64,000 nucleotides of DNA, from the NCBI GenBank assembly GCA_034401135.1, contig JAWZSP010000007.1, positions 2,356,001-2,420,000 on the forward strand. The letters run 5' to 3'. The position numbers and the translations under genes are program-made. This stretch comes from Volutella citrinella. Its lineage: Eukaryota > Ascomycota > Sordariomycetes > Hypocreales > Nectriaceae. The notes under the pieces were generated by a model. That model saw nothing but the letters and a program-made list of their open reading frames with translations, made no database searches and was not told the origin of the DNA. This document shows positions 10,921 to 22,815 of this stretch, in pieces (the first letter of the stretch is position 1; every line of letters begins with the position of its first letter).

Positions 10921-13900
10921 GATAGGTGTGTACTACTGCTAAGGTCGGCAAGTAAGTTTATAAGGTGCTACTAGTGTGAGATACTAGGTTAAGGTACGGA
11001 TTGTTCCTGCCGTTGTTGCGGGCTGAATGCGCCCGGAGGTACGTACTAACGCTGCTCAGGTAGCAGGTCAGGCAGGCAAAGGTGAGCAATCTACATACAC
11101 ATTTGTTGTCGCAACTCCATGTCTTGTGTGCCACGGACCAAAGGCAAGTTTCACACACTATGGCCTACTTGGGTAGCTGCTGCCTTCTGCCGGACTTCTG
11201 TGCCATTCATCTTATTCCTCCTTGGGCAGGTGCGGCACAGCCCAGTTCATCAATTCCCATATTGGTCGTGCCGAAATCAGACGTTCTTGTTCCTCTCCCT
11301 CCAGCTTGACAAGCATCACCTTCGTCGCCGCGTCTCACCCGGAGCACCCACTCACCATTGCCTCCCCTCGTCTCGCCCCCTCCATCCCAAGTTCAGAGCA
11401 TCCGTTCCATTAGCTTCTTGGCCCCTCTCCAGCCGCCCAGACACCTGTACTGCACACCTCTGATGGGCGAGAAAAGTTCCAAGTGAGCTGTCACATCGCC
11501 TAGCACCTCCCATGAGCCCCATCCCACTCAACTTGGAGCTGCTAATCAGACACCTAAGTCAGCAATAATTGCTTCTTCGCAGCGCTTCGAGGTAGACGCT
11601 AGCGCTGTTTGATGGACAGGGGTATCGTTGGGGCACAAGGGCATCACCCTGATCTCGTCGACTGTGCTTGTCCCCGGGTCGTGTTGTGACAATGCCTTGT
11701 GGGCAGTACAGCCGCACACATCAAACCAACTCCAGGGCAGTCTACTACCAATTACGTTCTATTTCGGCCCTGTCAACTCCATCCGAGCACAAGACTCCGT
11801 CACAGATACAAGGGAACTACTTCGCAGAGAGCAATCGAATACCACGGCCGATGATCTTCTCCCGCCGAATCCCTCTCTCGACGGGATTACAGCAGCTCGT
11901 GATGCATGGCTCAGCACACGCGCACACAGTAGCCGCAACAGTTCGCGCCCATTACGTAGTGGCCCGTTCATATCGGCCGGCCGGTCGCCACGAACTACTG
12001 TCGCCTCCGGCACCAACTACCTGCCTCCTGACATTCCTAGCCTCGTTCCTCACACGTACTTCGTGATCCGCCCTGGCCTTCGCGTGGTACCGCGTCGTTG
12101 TCCACCAGCCAGTCGCAACTATCGCAATGGGCTTGCAGCAGAAGAGTGTGAAATGTGACGAATTGACGTGCTATCTCTTCAAATCACTCTCCCCGTGTTG
12201 TATAGATGCCGCCGGCAAACAAAGCTCCACACACATCGCTTGGCTGTCAGGGGCCCCCCTCTCTGGCACTCCAGCAACGTCAAGGCTTAGCCCTACCCTA
12301 CCCAATACTGTCCATATTACGGACTAGAGACGGCAGCTCCCGTAGGCCGCCCGTTGTGCGCTCATGATATGAGTGTGGCCATTAGCCTGCCCCGAATTGC
12401 GTGCCTGGGCTGGCCTGGGCCAGCCGAATTCGCCACTCTGCCCCGTTCCAAGCCTCGCTCAGGTGTCATTCCGGTCTTGCCGCCGATCTCTTACTGGGCT
12501 GGCAAGCTGGGTCCAGGTAATTACTGATCAGCGTCCCAACAGAGCTGTCTGTGGGTTTCACGTACATTTACATGCACTTGCGGTTTGTCGGTGCTCTCGA
12601 GGTTGTGGGGCCAGGTTCCTTGCAATGATTGTTGGCAGCAAAGCAGAGAGCGTACGGATTGGTCTGTACGAAGGACATTTGGACATCAAGCAAGAGTGCG
12701 ACATTTGTCAGTCACCAAAGACCCGCCTTCATTTGCTACGCCGCTCATCAGCTTGATAATTCGACAAGACCCAAGCAATAATTTCCGTTCGCCATCCTGC
12801 GGCGACGCGTTGCTCTGCGCATATCAGACCCATGCCTCAGCATGCCGGCTGCGGTCTCAAGAGGATACAAAATGCCCGTGCCTTGGCTTGGTTTCCTGGT
12901 CGTCTTGGAGTGGTGTTTCTCATACCTTCACTAATATAGTCGATGTTCCATGACCCAGTGAGGCTGGGGACTATGGGAGCATTATTCTAGGTCATCATGA
13001 TTCGTTTCCTCCTCACCCAGCTTCGGAGAGCCGATGTCTTGTCGGATCATCTCTAGACCAGCTCTGCACCCCAGTTCAAAGGCCTTGGTTTAGGATGTTT
13101 GTTACTCGTTGGGATTGAAGTCTAAACTCGCTCTACCTCATGGCCTGCATCGACGTACTCCTCGGGGCGTATGGGGATTAAGTCATCTAAATCGATAATT
13201 CAACCAATGTTCATTTGATCCAACCGTGATGGTAAGATATAGGGTAGTTGTGTCGTGCCAGGGTCATCTCACTACCCTCTGCGTAGCCAGTGCAGTGTCA
13301 TTTATGTTGATTTCACTTACCTCGTCAGCTTGTTGCCCCGATGTACACCATCTAGAGAATTACGTTAAAATACCACGGGCTGGTTCATGAAGAGTACGTG
13401 AAATGATACGACCACAATCCTGGCTGCCCAAGAAAGGAGAGTCAAGAAACGCCGAGCGTGATAACATGCGAGAGACCTTCCTGGACGAGACCCAAAAATA
13501 ACGTAAAAATGTACAAAAAAAATAGGGACGACACTCACTCGCCGAAGGCAAGGAAGCAATGACACGACACGAGTGCTGCGTCATGTGAACTTGACCTAGC
13601 AATTGAAAACTCAAACTACCAATGCATGATATCAGGCGTCTTGACCAAACGTTCATTACTGGTAAGGTACTCAGTCATTTGATGATGGGGGAGATTTGGC
13701 TACCCTGAACATAACCAACAGCTGCATCCCACCTGCAACTTGGAGACTTCTTTGCTCACTATAACCCCGTGGACCGCGTGGCCGCCCTCATCTGTTTTCC
13801 AGCTGTTTTTATTGCCTTGGTGACACGTGTAGGGATCGCAATTTTATTCGAGATAACGATGGCGGTTTTCATGGTGGCAGTGGTGAAGGGTGCCGGGCAG

Positions 13901-14203
13901 GCGTGAATCGCAAGGCTGCGCGTTTGCCTAGATAATTAAACATAGATCTTCCATCTAGCGATAAGAAGCCGATCCGAAAGGCAATTCGTAGTCTATGTGC
14001 ACAGTCTCGGCACGATGGTTGAAGGGGCGTAGAGTGCTGGGCTGATGGCAAGATACCGGTGTTCGGGGCTCTCAATGCAACAACGCCCAGCCTGCCGTAA
14101 TCACTAGAAAAGTGTAACGTTTTCATGGGAGAGCCAATAGTATTTCCCCACTGCGTGAATCAAAGCATTTTGTATTTGACCTTCTGGTCCGGGTGTGCTA
14201 GGA

Positions 14204-16091
14204 TTAATCCATCACAGCCTCCTCAGTTGACGCTGTGTCATCCTCTGCGTCCCCTAGCACCTCATCCATCTCTGCAGCAGTAGCCTCCAGACCTTCGGAG
14301 CTCATGAGCTTATTATCCTTGTCCTCGGCTGTGCACGGTTAGTTTTTGGCCAAATATCGGATCATGAGAGAACATACTCTGAGGTTCCACCAATAGATTT
14401 TCTTGAACTTCGCAATCAGTCAGGACGGAGCCGGCACCAATGACACATCTCTTGCCCAGGATGCATCGGGTCAGCTTGCAGCCCTTTCCAATAACGACAC
14501 CTTCCATCAAGAGACACTGCGAGAGCTTGGCCCCTTCATTAATTTGGGAGCTGGCCCCAATCACACACTCCTTGATGGATGTCTTCTCCTCCACTGTGAC
14601 ATTCTCGGCAATAAGACTGTCTTGTTTGGTGATCGTGGTGCGTTGCTTCACTCCTTCAGGATAGGCAACCTTCTTGGCGTGGGCATAAGGCGAGCTGGAC
14701 TCGCCCCCGGTCTCTTCCAGAGAAGGCAACTTGGCCAGCTGCAGCGAGACGGCCAACAACAGGGGCGCCGTGTCGACGCGGCGGATTAGCGGTGCAGCCC
14801 CCGAGGATGGGTGGACATAGGCAACAATTGGAGGCACCTCAAACCCAGAGGCCTTGCTGGACGATGACTTGCCGCTCTCCAAAGCCGTGGACGTCGCAGC
14901 GAGGTCAGCCGCGGTGCTTGAAGTGCCCTTATCCTGATCAATCGATGGGCTACCCTCCAACGGAGTCTCAGCGCCGTCTTCCACGCGGCCAATCCTGCAG
15001 ATTGACTGCATCTGCAGCTTCTCTGCCAAACCAACTTGCCAGCCAGCCTTCGCCCACCAGCCAATAACATCCTCGCCGATGCTGTCCAGACGTTCGTTTT
15101 CCTTCACAAAATCTAGGATCCAGCGCGGAAAGATGTATATGTGCGCATCCCGATGAGTAGTTAGCATGCGAATGCGCGAATGTGCCCTGAGAAGACCGTG
15201 TCGGATGGGCAATCCTTTCCGCTCTTCCGTGAGATCATTGAGGGAATCGGTTGGCATGGAGTAGACGAGCTTTGAAAGGTTGGGGAAAATGGACCCTTTA
15301 GGAGGAGTCACATGAGCAGCAGGCAACGGTGTGGTTGCAACGAAGTCAGTATTCTCCCCTTTCACGGAAACGGTTGCCTTGGAGTCGTACCACACCCCCA
15401 GGCCGCCACTGTGATGAGATCTGTGGCCATTCGAAAGCCTTGGGGTCTCCAGAAGATCCGTAAGACTGGCAGACTTGACCATCCAAGCCTGCAGGAGCTT
15501 CTCGCCACCAAGCTCGCAAATGAGATCGCATGGCAGAATAACAAAGTCCCCAGTGACGAGTGCTCGAACTTCTGGAAGTCTCAAAATCTGAGCAGTTCCA
15601 GTGTTCTGGTCCAGGTCTGCGGGAGCCAAGATGTCAGGACGAGGAAGGGGGAAAGTTGTAAGATAAGGATTGGTATTCAATGCAGTGGTAATAGCCTCTG
15701 ATGCTGATGGAGGGCAAATCAAGGTGATATCTGGAACATTATTAGCGTGTTGCCTGTGAGACGGGCCACCAAGTGCTGTTGATTGCGGAAATTAAGAAGA
15801 AATTAAAAGTCAAGCAAAGTTTTCCCAGGAAAAGGGACTCACAACCCCGGGCCGTTGAGGCGTATGATTGAGCATCAAAAGAGACCTTGTTGGGCGAACT
15901 GGCGACTTACTGGTAATGCCTGTTCGGTAACAGAAATCAATAGGGTACCAAACCATGGGCCTATTGGCAACTGGTAGAAGAGCCTTTGGGTTTTCATCGG
16001 GGTTGGAGGTGAAAGTAGGGAAAGATGACCCCGGCCCGCAGAGAATGAGGGCTTGAAGCCCAGTCGAGGGCATCGAGACGGCGTGGGGCAT
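14204..16091 (-). CDS. GCD1: Translation initiation factor eIF2B subunit gamma
   Basis: The protein (552 residues) is the gamma subunit of the guanine-nucleotide exchange factor that recycles eIF2-GDP to eIF2-GTP in the cytoplasm. Three exons are joined at 15731-15910 (180 bp, GTAAGT..TTCCAG) and 14329-14377 (49 bp, GTATGT..CACAG with a CTAAC branch site). The first exon has the nucleotidyltransferase-like start (LQALILCGPG, then NPKALLPVANRPMVWYPI), and exon 2 continues with NITLICPPSASEAI. The C-terminal half holds the left-handed beta-helix hexapeptide repeats (IAENVTVEEKTSIKECVIGA, then GVVIGKGCKLTRCILG). The last exon adds a short acidic tail ending EEAVMD. Length and domain order fit the family. 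The start codon begins right before the conserved beta strand. It is divergent from the Pex22-like gene with 659 bp between the ATGs. Confidence 0.95.
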
Positions 16092-16750
16092 TGTTGGGCG
16101 TGAGCGGGACAGCGCTCCTCCTTACTCGCGACGAGCCCTGAAATTCGCAGCAATATATCGGAGAGCGGTAGTACTGGATGATTCGACTCCGCCGGATGTT
16201 GCAAGCCCTCTAGCTATGTGTTGCCGCGTTGTTTGCATGAGATCTTCCAGAGGCGTCAAAAGAGTCACAGAAAGACCCACCCCACTACGCATCTCGAAAA
16301 AGAGACCAGGGCCCGCTTGTGGCTGATAATTGGCGCACAGCCACGCGAGGCTTGATGTTGTTTCACGTGCAGGTAGCCGCCGTCCTCGGCGCGGAAATTC
16401 AATTTACCCCACCCCCCGCCAATCAGCCCCTGAACTGGTCCATCAGACCTCGGGTGGGTGCTAGCCTGTGTTGTGTTGCCGGGGAATGATGCCTTAGCTC
16501 CACCTTTTGTTGATGTTGGTGATACCAGCCACCGCGACTCAAGAGAACGCAGACGAGGCTACCCCAGCCACATGCATCTCTTTCCCGACGATCATCGCAC
16601 TCACCACGAGCGACACGGCGCGATATAATAACTGATAAACTATCGAGAACTCCTTCGGTTTCGGTCGCGTCCCCACTGCGAGGCCGCCACCTGCCCGCCT
16701 TTCCCCGGCATCATCGTCTTACACTAGCAATGCGACTGCGAGTTGCGTAA
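16092..16750. promoter_or_regulatory. Shared divergent intergenic region of eIF2B gamma and the Pex22-like gene
   Basis: 659 bp separate two start codons facing away from each other, so both promoters and 5' leaders lie here. The right part is pyrimidine-rich on the plus strand, as in fungal leaders. No specific factor site was assigned. Confidence 0.7.
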
Positions 16751-18072
16751 ATGTCGCCCGACAATGGATCGTCGCGTTCGCGACGTGGAGTCTGGACTCA
16801 CTGGGTTCCGCTCGCCGTGACTGTTACGGTCGCGACCGCCGGTGTAGCGGCCTGGGCTTGGAGCCAGCGCAAGAAAGAAGAGGACGATGAACATGAACCT
16901 GGGCTCGACTACGGCGGTGTCGAACGGGAAGTTGATAGCGCCCCATACGGATCGCGAGACAACCCTCCCGAGAAGCCGCCACGACCAGACGACCAGCAGA
17001 GCAACGGTGTAGCGCCTGTCGAGGAAGAGCCCACCACCTGGGGTGCCCGGATGTCCGGCGCACTTCGACGAACTCCCAGCCCACAGCAGTTTTTTGATTC
17101 AACTGGCAAAACCGTCGCGGCCGGTGTTGCGGCTGCGGGTGCCGTGATGGGGAAGGCCTTGGCCTCGATCCGCGAGGAAGATAAGAGCGCATATGGCGAC
17201 AACAACCCTTGGTCTGAGGAAGCCGATGCGAAGCAGGAACGTGCACCACCTACGCCGGCCTCCCCCTCTGCTATCAGCGGCGGGAAGAAGCGAAAGGTTG
17301 TTACCATTGTGGTTTCTGCAGATGGCAGCGATACCACCGAAGAAGGTGATGGGTTCCACGAGCACGCAGTGAGTAACAATGGGCCCCTTTTGGCGTGACA
17401 TATGCTCATTGTCAAATAGTCAATCCTGTCTCACATTTCCCGCAACAATGACTGGTCGAGGGTTAAGCTTTTTGTCTTAATCTATGCTCCCCAGCTGAAG
17501 GACGCTCCGCTGGAGGCTTCTACGAGTAACCTGCCACCTCCTTCGTTGAGCTCGTCATATTCTAACATTGGCCACGATCAAGCCCAAACGCCTGGCGAGG
17601 AGACCAAGAATCCTCTGTGAGTCACTGTGGCCCTCCCTCCAAGGAATTCTACGTTGTCTAACACTGTCACGCTAGCTCTGCAAGCCCTGTGTATAACTCT
17701 ATTTACAGGGAAGCCGTGGAACTTGTTGAGAAGCCAGACATGGTTCTGCCCTTCACTACGCCCAACGGCCACGTGCACATTCTACGACACCTTCAACCCG
17801 AAGTGGTCTACCTTCAAGAATCTCTCTCTGGTGAAGACGGCACATACATTACAAGCCTCCAGACCTGGCTTCGACATGACGTCATTCTCGTTGTCGGCGC
17901 TGATGGCGGCTCTGGTGGCCTCGCAGATAGCGAGTCCGAGGTGGAGAAGCCAGGCAAGAGTGATTCTTGGTGGCAAAGGACCGAGAGAGTTGGACGAGGG
18001 CGTGGTGTGGTTGTGGTGGATGGCATGCGGGTTGCTGATGACTGGGCCCGCCGCGTCCAGGGGCAAGAGTAG
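16751..18072 (+). CDS. Peroxin 22-like peroxisomal membrane protein
   Basis: A 378-residue protein from three exons, with introns 17369-17494 (126 bp) and 17617-17675 (59 bp, CTAAC branch site). An N-terminal membrane segment (about residues 17-36, VPLAVTVTVATAGVAAWAW) is followed by a charged region. Next come a Pro/Ser/Glu-rich disordered middle and a C-terminal alpha/beta domain with strands such as HVHILRHL, EVVYLQESL and HDVILVVGADGG. The conserved end is GRGVVVVDGMRVADDWARR. This layout is that of fungal Pex22-like proteins, which anchor the ubiquitin-conjugating enzyme Pex4 at the peroxisomal membrane for Pex5 receptor recycling. The assignment rests on the membrane anchor and the C-terminal pattern as remembered for filamentous fungi, not on an alignment. 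Confidence 0.75.
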
Positions 18073-18729
18073 TAGGAGCAAGGACATACACGATCTGGTG
18101 CGGGATACCATGAGAGTTTTGTTATATTTAGTATATTCTCCGTATGTTGGATTGAAAATAGGATATCGCGTGTACATGCTTTGGGTGTGCGATTCAAACA
18201 TGACACATAATTGCTTTGTTTGCCCTGATGGCCTGCGCCGGAAAGGTGTGTCTGGTTTGGTCTAGGCCAAGGTTTCGTGATGCTTGATGCGATCACGTGA
18301 TATCTCCCCAAAGCGTCTGCAACTTCAGCCAAGGAGCCGCACCCGTGATGATGCGACCCATGAGCAGCATCAACGAACGGCTGTCGGTGCATCGTCCCCT
18401 CAACTCCTGGAGACCCATGGCTGCTCTTTTTGAAGTATTTCGATATTAGTCCATGGATTATCCCTACTTTCTTTAGCCCACGCAGTGCCGGACGATCGCG
18501 CCGCTGACGCCCTTCGGCCTCCACCCACCTCACGCGAACCGACGTGCGATTACCCGACCCCGACATCGAACCGCATCAGCATCCCATCCGCCTCCATTCG
18601 CATCATTGTGAGATCGGCTTCGATGTGCGCGAATTGAAGGAATCCTTCACCAGAAGACGAGCGGATAAGCCGAGGCTGGCAAATTAGTGCTTCCCCTCCA
18701 AGCTACCGGCGCAGCGCGAGTTCGACACC
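18073..18729. promoter_or_regulatory. Intergenic region upstream of SPT20
   Basis: 657 bp between the stop of the Pex22-like gene and the SPT20 start. It should contain the terminator of the first and the promoter and leader of the second. No further gene or assignable site was seen. Confidence 0.6.
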
Positions 18730-21700
18730 ATGGCGCCTGTCGGACCTGTTGTGACCCAAAATGGCGCCAGCAAAATAAAACGACCTATACCTCCCGGGAT
18801 CCAGTCCAATGGAGTCACCCCCTCCAAATCCTCCCCGTCGCCGTCCATGTCGGCGAAGAAGCCGCCTGTGGCAGTGAAGCCGCAACCGCATTCTGCGAGC
18901 GACCGTGCGATCACCGCATCAACAGTACGGCCTATCAACCGCGCTCGTCGGGAGAACTCTACCCAGGTCCCGGGAAGAAACTCTAGAAACAGCGCTGGCC
19001 TTCGATCAGCATCATTGGCAGCCGATCCAATGGCTCATGACCAGGAACCACCACCCTATGGTATGGCTCTTGAACCACAGTGCACCCACAGACCGTTTTT
19101 AACCCGCCTGCAGTTGTCACAGATTCTTACATCTTGAAGAAACACGCCGGTCGCCCTCCGTCGCTGGTGGTTCACATGCACGCCACTCACTTTCGATTCG
19201 ACAGCCAAGATGGTATATTTCAGTACAAGTCACCCATGAAGTTGTTCCTGGAGCATCTGAGGAGCAGGACGGTTCCCCATGACCTCTTGATCTATTTCAA
19301 CGAAGCTGGAGTACCTTTTTATGATGGTTGTCTCATCGTTCAAGTCCACGATCACAAATCTGCAGCGCAGACAAAGGATGTCTCCAAGCCAACGACGACG
19401 AGCTCCGTGTTGCCTTCCTCGATCCACAACTACAACCAATGCCTGACACCCTCGCCTTATGTTCCATTCCCAAGGGAGAACACTAGTAATGGAGAGGCTG
19501 GCGTTAAGGCGGAGGAAGCCCCCGATGAGAAAGTGGTTGACGAGAAGGATAAGGAAAACCTAACGTTGACGGACGCCCCATTGGATGCGCCTAAGGAAAA
19601 GCCTGCCGCGAAACCACGGGTGTTCACAGTTGTCTTGCACCCAACTGCTGAGAGCCTGCAAATGGATCTAATGATCAAGACGTCAACACCCAAAAGTGGA
19701 AACGAGGCGAGTGGTATGGGGCCACCACCATCTACTCCGATATCAATGGTCCCCCCTACGCCAACTGCGGCCAGCATGCCACCACCAGCAAAACGGCAGA
19801 AGCGGGAGGCAACAGAACTGGATGGCAGTAACATTCACGCTGCCGAGGGACAGATCTTATTGGCGACGAATGCGCCCTTGATGCTTGAGCCAACAAAGAA
19901 CGCGGAAGAGACAATTGCGCTGATTGAGGCAATGTCTCATCCCAAGCATTCTGACCCGCCACCACAACCAAAGACACGGAAGAGGACAGTGGCCGAAATG
20001 GCCGCAGACGAGGCTGCCGCCGCAGAGCAGGAGAGATATATGCTCCTCCTCGACGAACGCCTTTCGTCCAGTGCTACCGGCGCTCAGAGCGGCGGTGCAG
20101 CGGATGGCGACGCGCAAACCGGTGCAGCGACATTCGAGCCTAGATTTGAACGATTCAAGGTTATTGCTGATATCAAACGAGAACATGCGGAGAAGAAGGA
20201 GCAGGAGAAGATCAAGCAACTGGAAGCTGATCGCCAGATACAACAAGCACGACAAAAGCAGCAGCAAGAGGCACTCCTGACGGCTCAAAGACAGCAGGCT
20301 GCTGATCAAGAAAGGCAACGACGAGAGGCTGCAGCCGCAAGGGAGGCCCAGTTGCGCCAGGCAGAGGCAGCTCAGCGACAAGCAGCCGCGCGCGCCGCAG
20401 CAGCGACGCCAACAAATCAGCAGAGCACCCAAAGGCAGCCTACCACTCAGCAACAACTACAGCAGCAGCAGCAGCAACAACAACAGGCACAGCAACAGCT
20501 GCAACAGGCGCAACAGGCGCAACAGGCGCAACAGGCACAGCAACAGGCGCAGCAGGCACAGCAACAGGCGCAGCAGCAGCAGCAACAACAAGTGTCTCAC
20601 GTGCAGAGTGGGAACATGCCAAATGGTATGGCCAACGGACCTCCTGCCGCCACGCCAAATGCAGCTGGAACTGGACTTCAGATGCAGGCTCAGCAGCGGT
20701 TCCAGGCCCAGATCTCGCAGCCGCCAGCGTCGTCACCCATCGCCAGACAGGGTACGCCGCAGAATATGTCATCCCCGATGGTTGGAAGCGTCCCCATGCA
20801 ACAGACGAACTCTGGAATGGCTGCAAGCCCGCCACGGCCCTCATCTGTTGTGCAGAATCACGCAGTCTCGGTGCCTATGGCTCATCAAATGTCGGCTCGC
20901 GGAAGCCAACAGAGCCACCCCTCTGGCACACCCCGCATACCCCATTCAACGCCTAATATGCCACATGGCACGCCGATTAATAGGCCCACGATGGTGGCCA
21001 CGCCGCGTATGACGCAGGCAAGCCCGCCACCCAACATGATGGCGCAGAATTCGCAGATGGGCCAGCAGATGATGATGGGCCAGGCGGTGCAGATGAATCA
21101 CCAAGCCAATCCGCAAGCTATTGCCCAGATGGCTGCGCAACAGCGGGCTCTTGCCCAACAACAGCAAATGGCTGCGCTTCAAAACGGTGTTGCTAATGGA
21201 AACATGAATGGGCAGGGCATGTCACCTCAGCAACAGCAAATGATGCAACTGATGCAGCGGCAGATGCTGCTACAGCAGCAACAGGCCCAACAGCAACAGG
21301 CGCAGCAACAGGCGCAGCAGCAACAGGTCCAACAGCCTCAAGCCCAGCAACAAGGCGGCATGATAAACCCTCAACAGCAACAGCAAATTGCCCAACAATA
21401 TGCCCAGCAGATTCAGAGACAGGCGCAAATGCAGCAAATGGCTCGGATGAATCAAATGGGCGGGCAGATGGCTGGACAAATGGCTGGACAGATGGCCGGC
21501 CAGATGGGCAACCCTATGCAACGTCAAGTCAGCAGCCAGATGATGAACGGAAATAACATGAACCTGCAGGCCCTGGCGGCCTTGCAGCAACAGGTAGCGC
21601 AATCTCAACAGGCGCAACAGCAGGTACAGGCTCAGCCGCAGCAGCAGGGGCAGCCGCAGATGGGCGGCAACATCGTCCAGGCCCAGATCACTCAAAACGC

Positions 21701-21953
21701 CAGCTTACTACTTCGGAAGATGATGGTCTCCGCTGCTGCCAAGCACGGTGGACAAGATCGCATACCGCCAGAGGTGATAGAGAGAATGAAGGCGACTGCG
21801 TTCACGCAGGCACAGTCGAATTTCCAGCAGCACATGGCCCAGAGACGGGCACAACAACAAATGCTACTCCATCAGCAACAGCAGCAGCAGCAGCAAATGC
21901 AGCAGCAACAAATGCAAGGCATGAACGGTATGATGGGCCACCAGGGAATGTGA
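18730..21953 (+). CDS. SPT20: SAGA complex subunit Spt20
   Basis: A 1,056-residue protein; the single 53-bp intron at 19061-19113 (GTATGG..CTGCAG) restores the frame in PPPYVVTDSYILKKH. Residues about 112-190 are the conserved Spt20 domain (PPSLVVHMHATHFRFDSQDG, then PHDLLIYFNEAGVPFYDGCL). Spt20 is a structural subunit of the SAGA histone acetyltransferase coactivator and acts in the nucleus. The long C-terminal part is low-complexity: Gln/Ala tracts at about residues 555-605, Gln/Met-rich DNA at 813-880 with a MAGQ tandem repeat, and another Gln run near 1026-1050. A coiled-coil-like Glu/Lys/Gln stretch precedes the first tract. The start gives a basic Pro/Ser-rich N-terminus typical of filamentous-fungal orthologues. 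Confidence 0.93.
20446..20590 (+). repeat. CAG/CAA-rich tract encoding polyglutamine in Spt20
   Basis: An impure CAG/CAA repeat interrupted by GCA/GCG codons encodes a Gln/Ala tract. Smaller tracts follow at about 21,225-21,400 and 21,870-21,920. Confidence 0.9.
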
Positions 21954-22815
21954 GCTCAGCTGCGGGCTGGTGGAGGACCGCGAGACGCTTGACATGATAG
22001 ATGAGAGTTTGGGAAGGGACAGGAGTTAAAGGAGACCTGCTTTTTTGCTTTTTCTTTCTTTCTTTCTTTGGGCTTTCTTCTCGATTTCGTTTTTCTTTTT
22101 ACACCTAGTTCATGGTCGTTTGACCAGGTCGATAAGTTTGGGCACATGTTGCCGAATACCCCACGGGATGCTTCGAGTTATGACAAGTGGATGGATGGCT
22201 TTGGAACGGCTACGTCACGAGTGTTTGCGATGGCAATGGATTGGCAGCTTCATCTGCCTGGTGTCGAGAACTCAGATTGGGAGCGCTCAACTGTACTAAA
22301 AGGCGTGGTGGTGTGGGGGTCTTTATTGGTGCTGAACATTGATTCTTGTACGGCTTTGCAGCATTTTATTCTACGGACACTAGCAATATTTGGTCTCATC
22401 TTTCTCGGTTGCATTTCCCAATCATTCTGCCTGGGCTGCGAAATGTGCCGTCGTGTTCGTCGTGTCGGTCGTATATGTGTTGGTGTCTCCCAGGGGTGGG
22501 TCACGTGCCTGCTGAGCTGCTGGAGCTGCATGACACAACTGCCTACCTTGCCAAGCTAGCCGGGTCCTTGATGTCGTCAAGTCCAAGCCACCTAAATCTA
22601 CGACGTCTTCCCCCAACGTGACCACACCATCACGTTCATCCTGAACTGCACAAGGCAGCGTCGCTCACTTGACTGCCATTCCTGGTGACTTGATACATTC
22701 TTGCTACGATTCCTGCGCATCCGCGACACCCGCGTCCACGTCGTCGGCCACGACACCTTCACCACTACCACCATCACCACCAGCTTCATTCTCCCTCTCG
22801 CGTCAGCCAGCTTCG
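21954..22815. other. Intergenic region between SPT20 and ATG27
   Basis: Contains a TTTC-rich run at about 22,038-22,075, which suits a 3' UTR or terminator of SPT20, and the presumed promoter and leader of ATG27. A 163-codon open frame starting at 22,068 is Cys/Trp/Val-rich with no family resemblance and is not called as a gene. Confidence 0.6.

Larger units (their letters stand above)
6540..14203. other. Gene-poor intergenic region (7.7 kb)
   Basis: No complete gene is recognised between the C2H2 regulator and eIF2B gamma. The segment contains a (GT)21 microsatellite at 7919, and two stretches whose translation looks protein-like but which lack a complete gene around them (7739-7915 plus; 8845-9243 minus). 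A small inverted repeat in TAG/GTA-rich DNA lies near 10,900, and somewhat AT-richer sequence around 12,950-13,900. Part is presumably the promoter and leader of the C2H2 regulator. Confidence 0.55.

Noticed and set aside
11628..12158. 176-codon plus-strand frame
   Set aside because: Low-information Ser/Arg/Pro-rich translation without domain or splice structure.
22068..22559. 163-codon frame after SPT20
   Set aside because: Starts in a TTTC-rich 3' UTR-like region and has no family resemblance.
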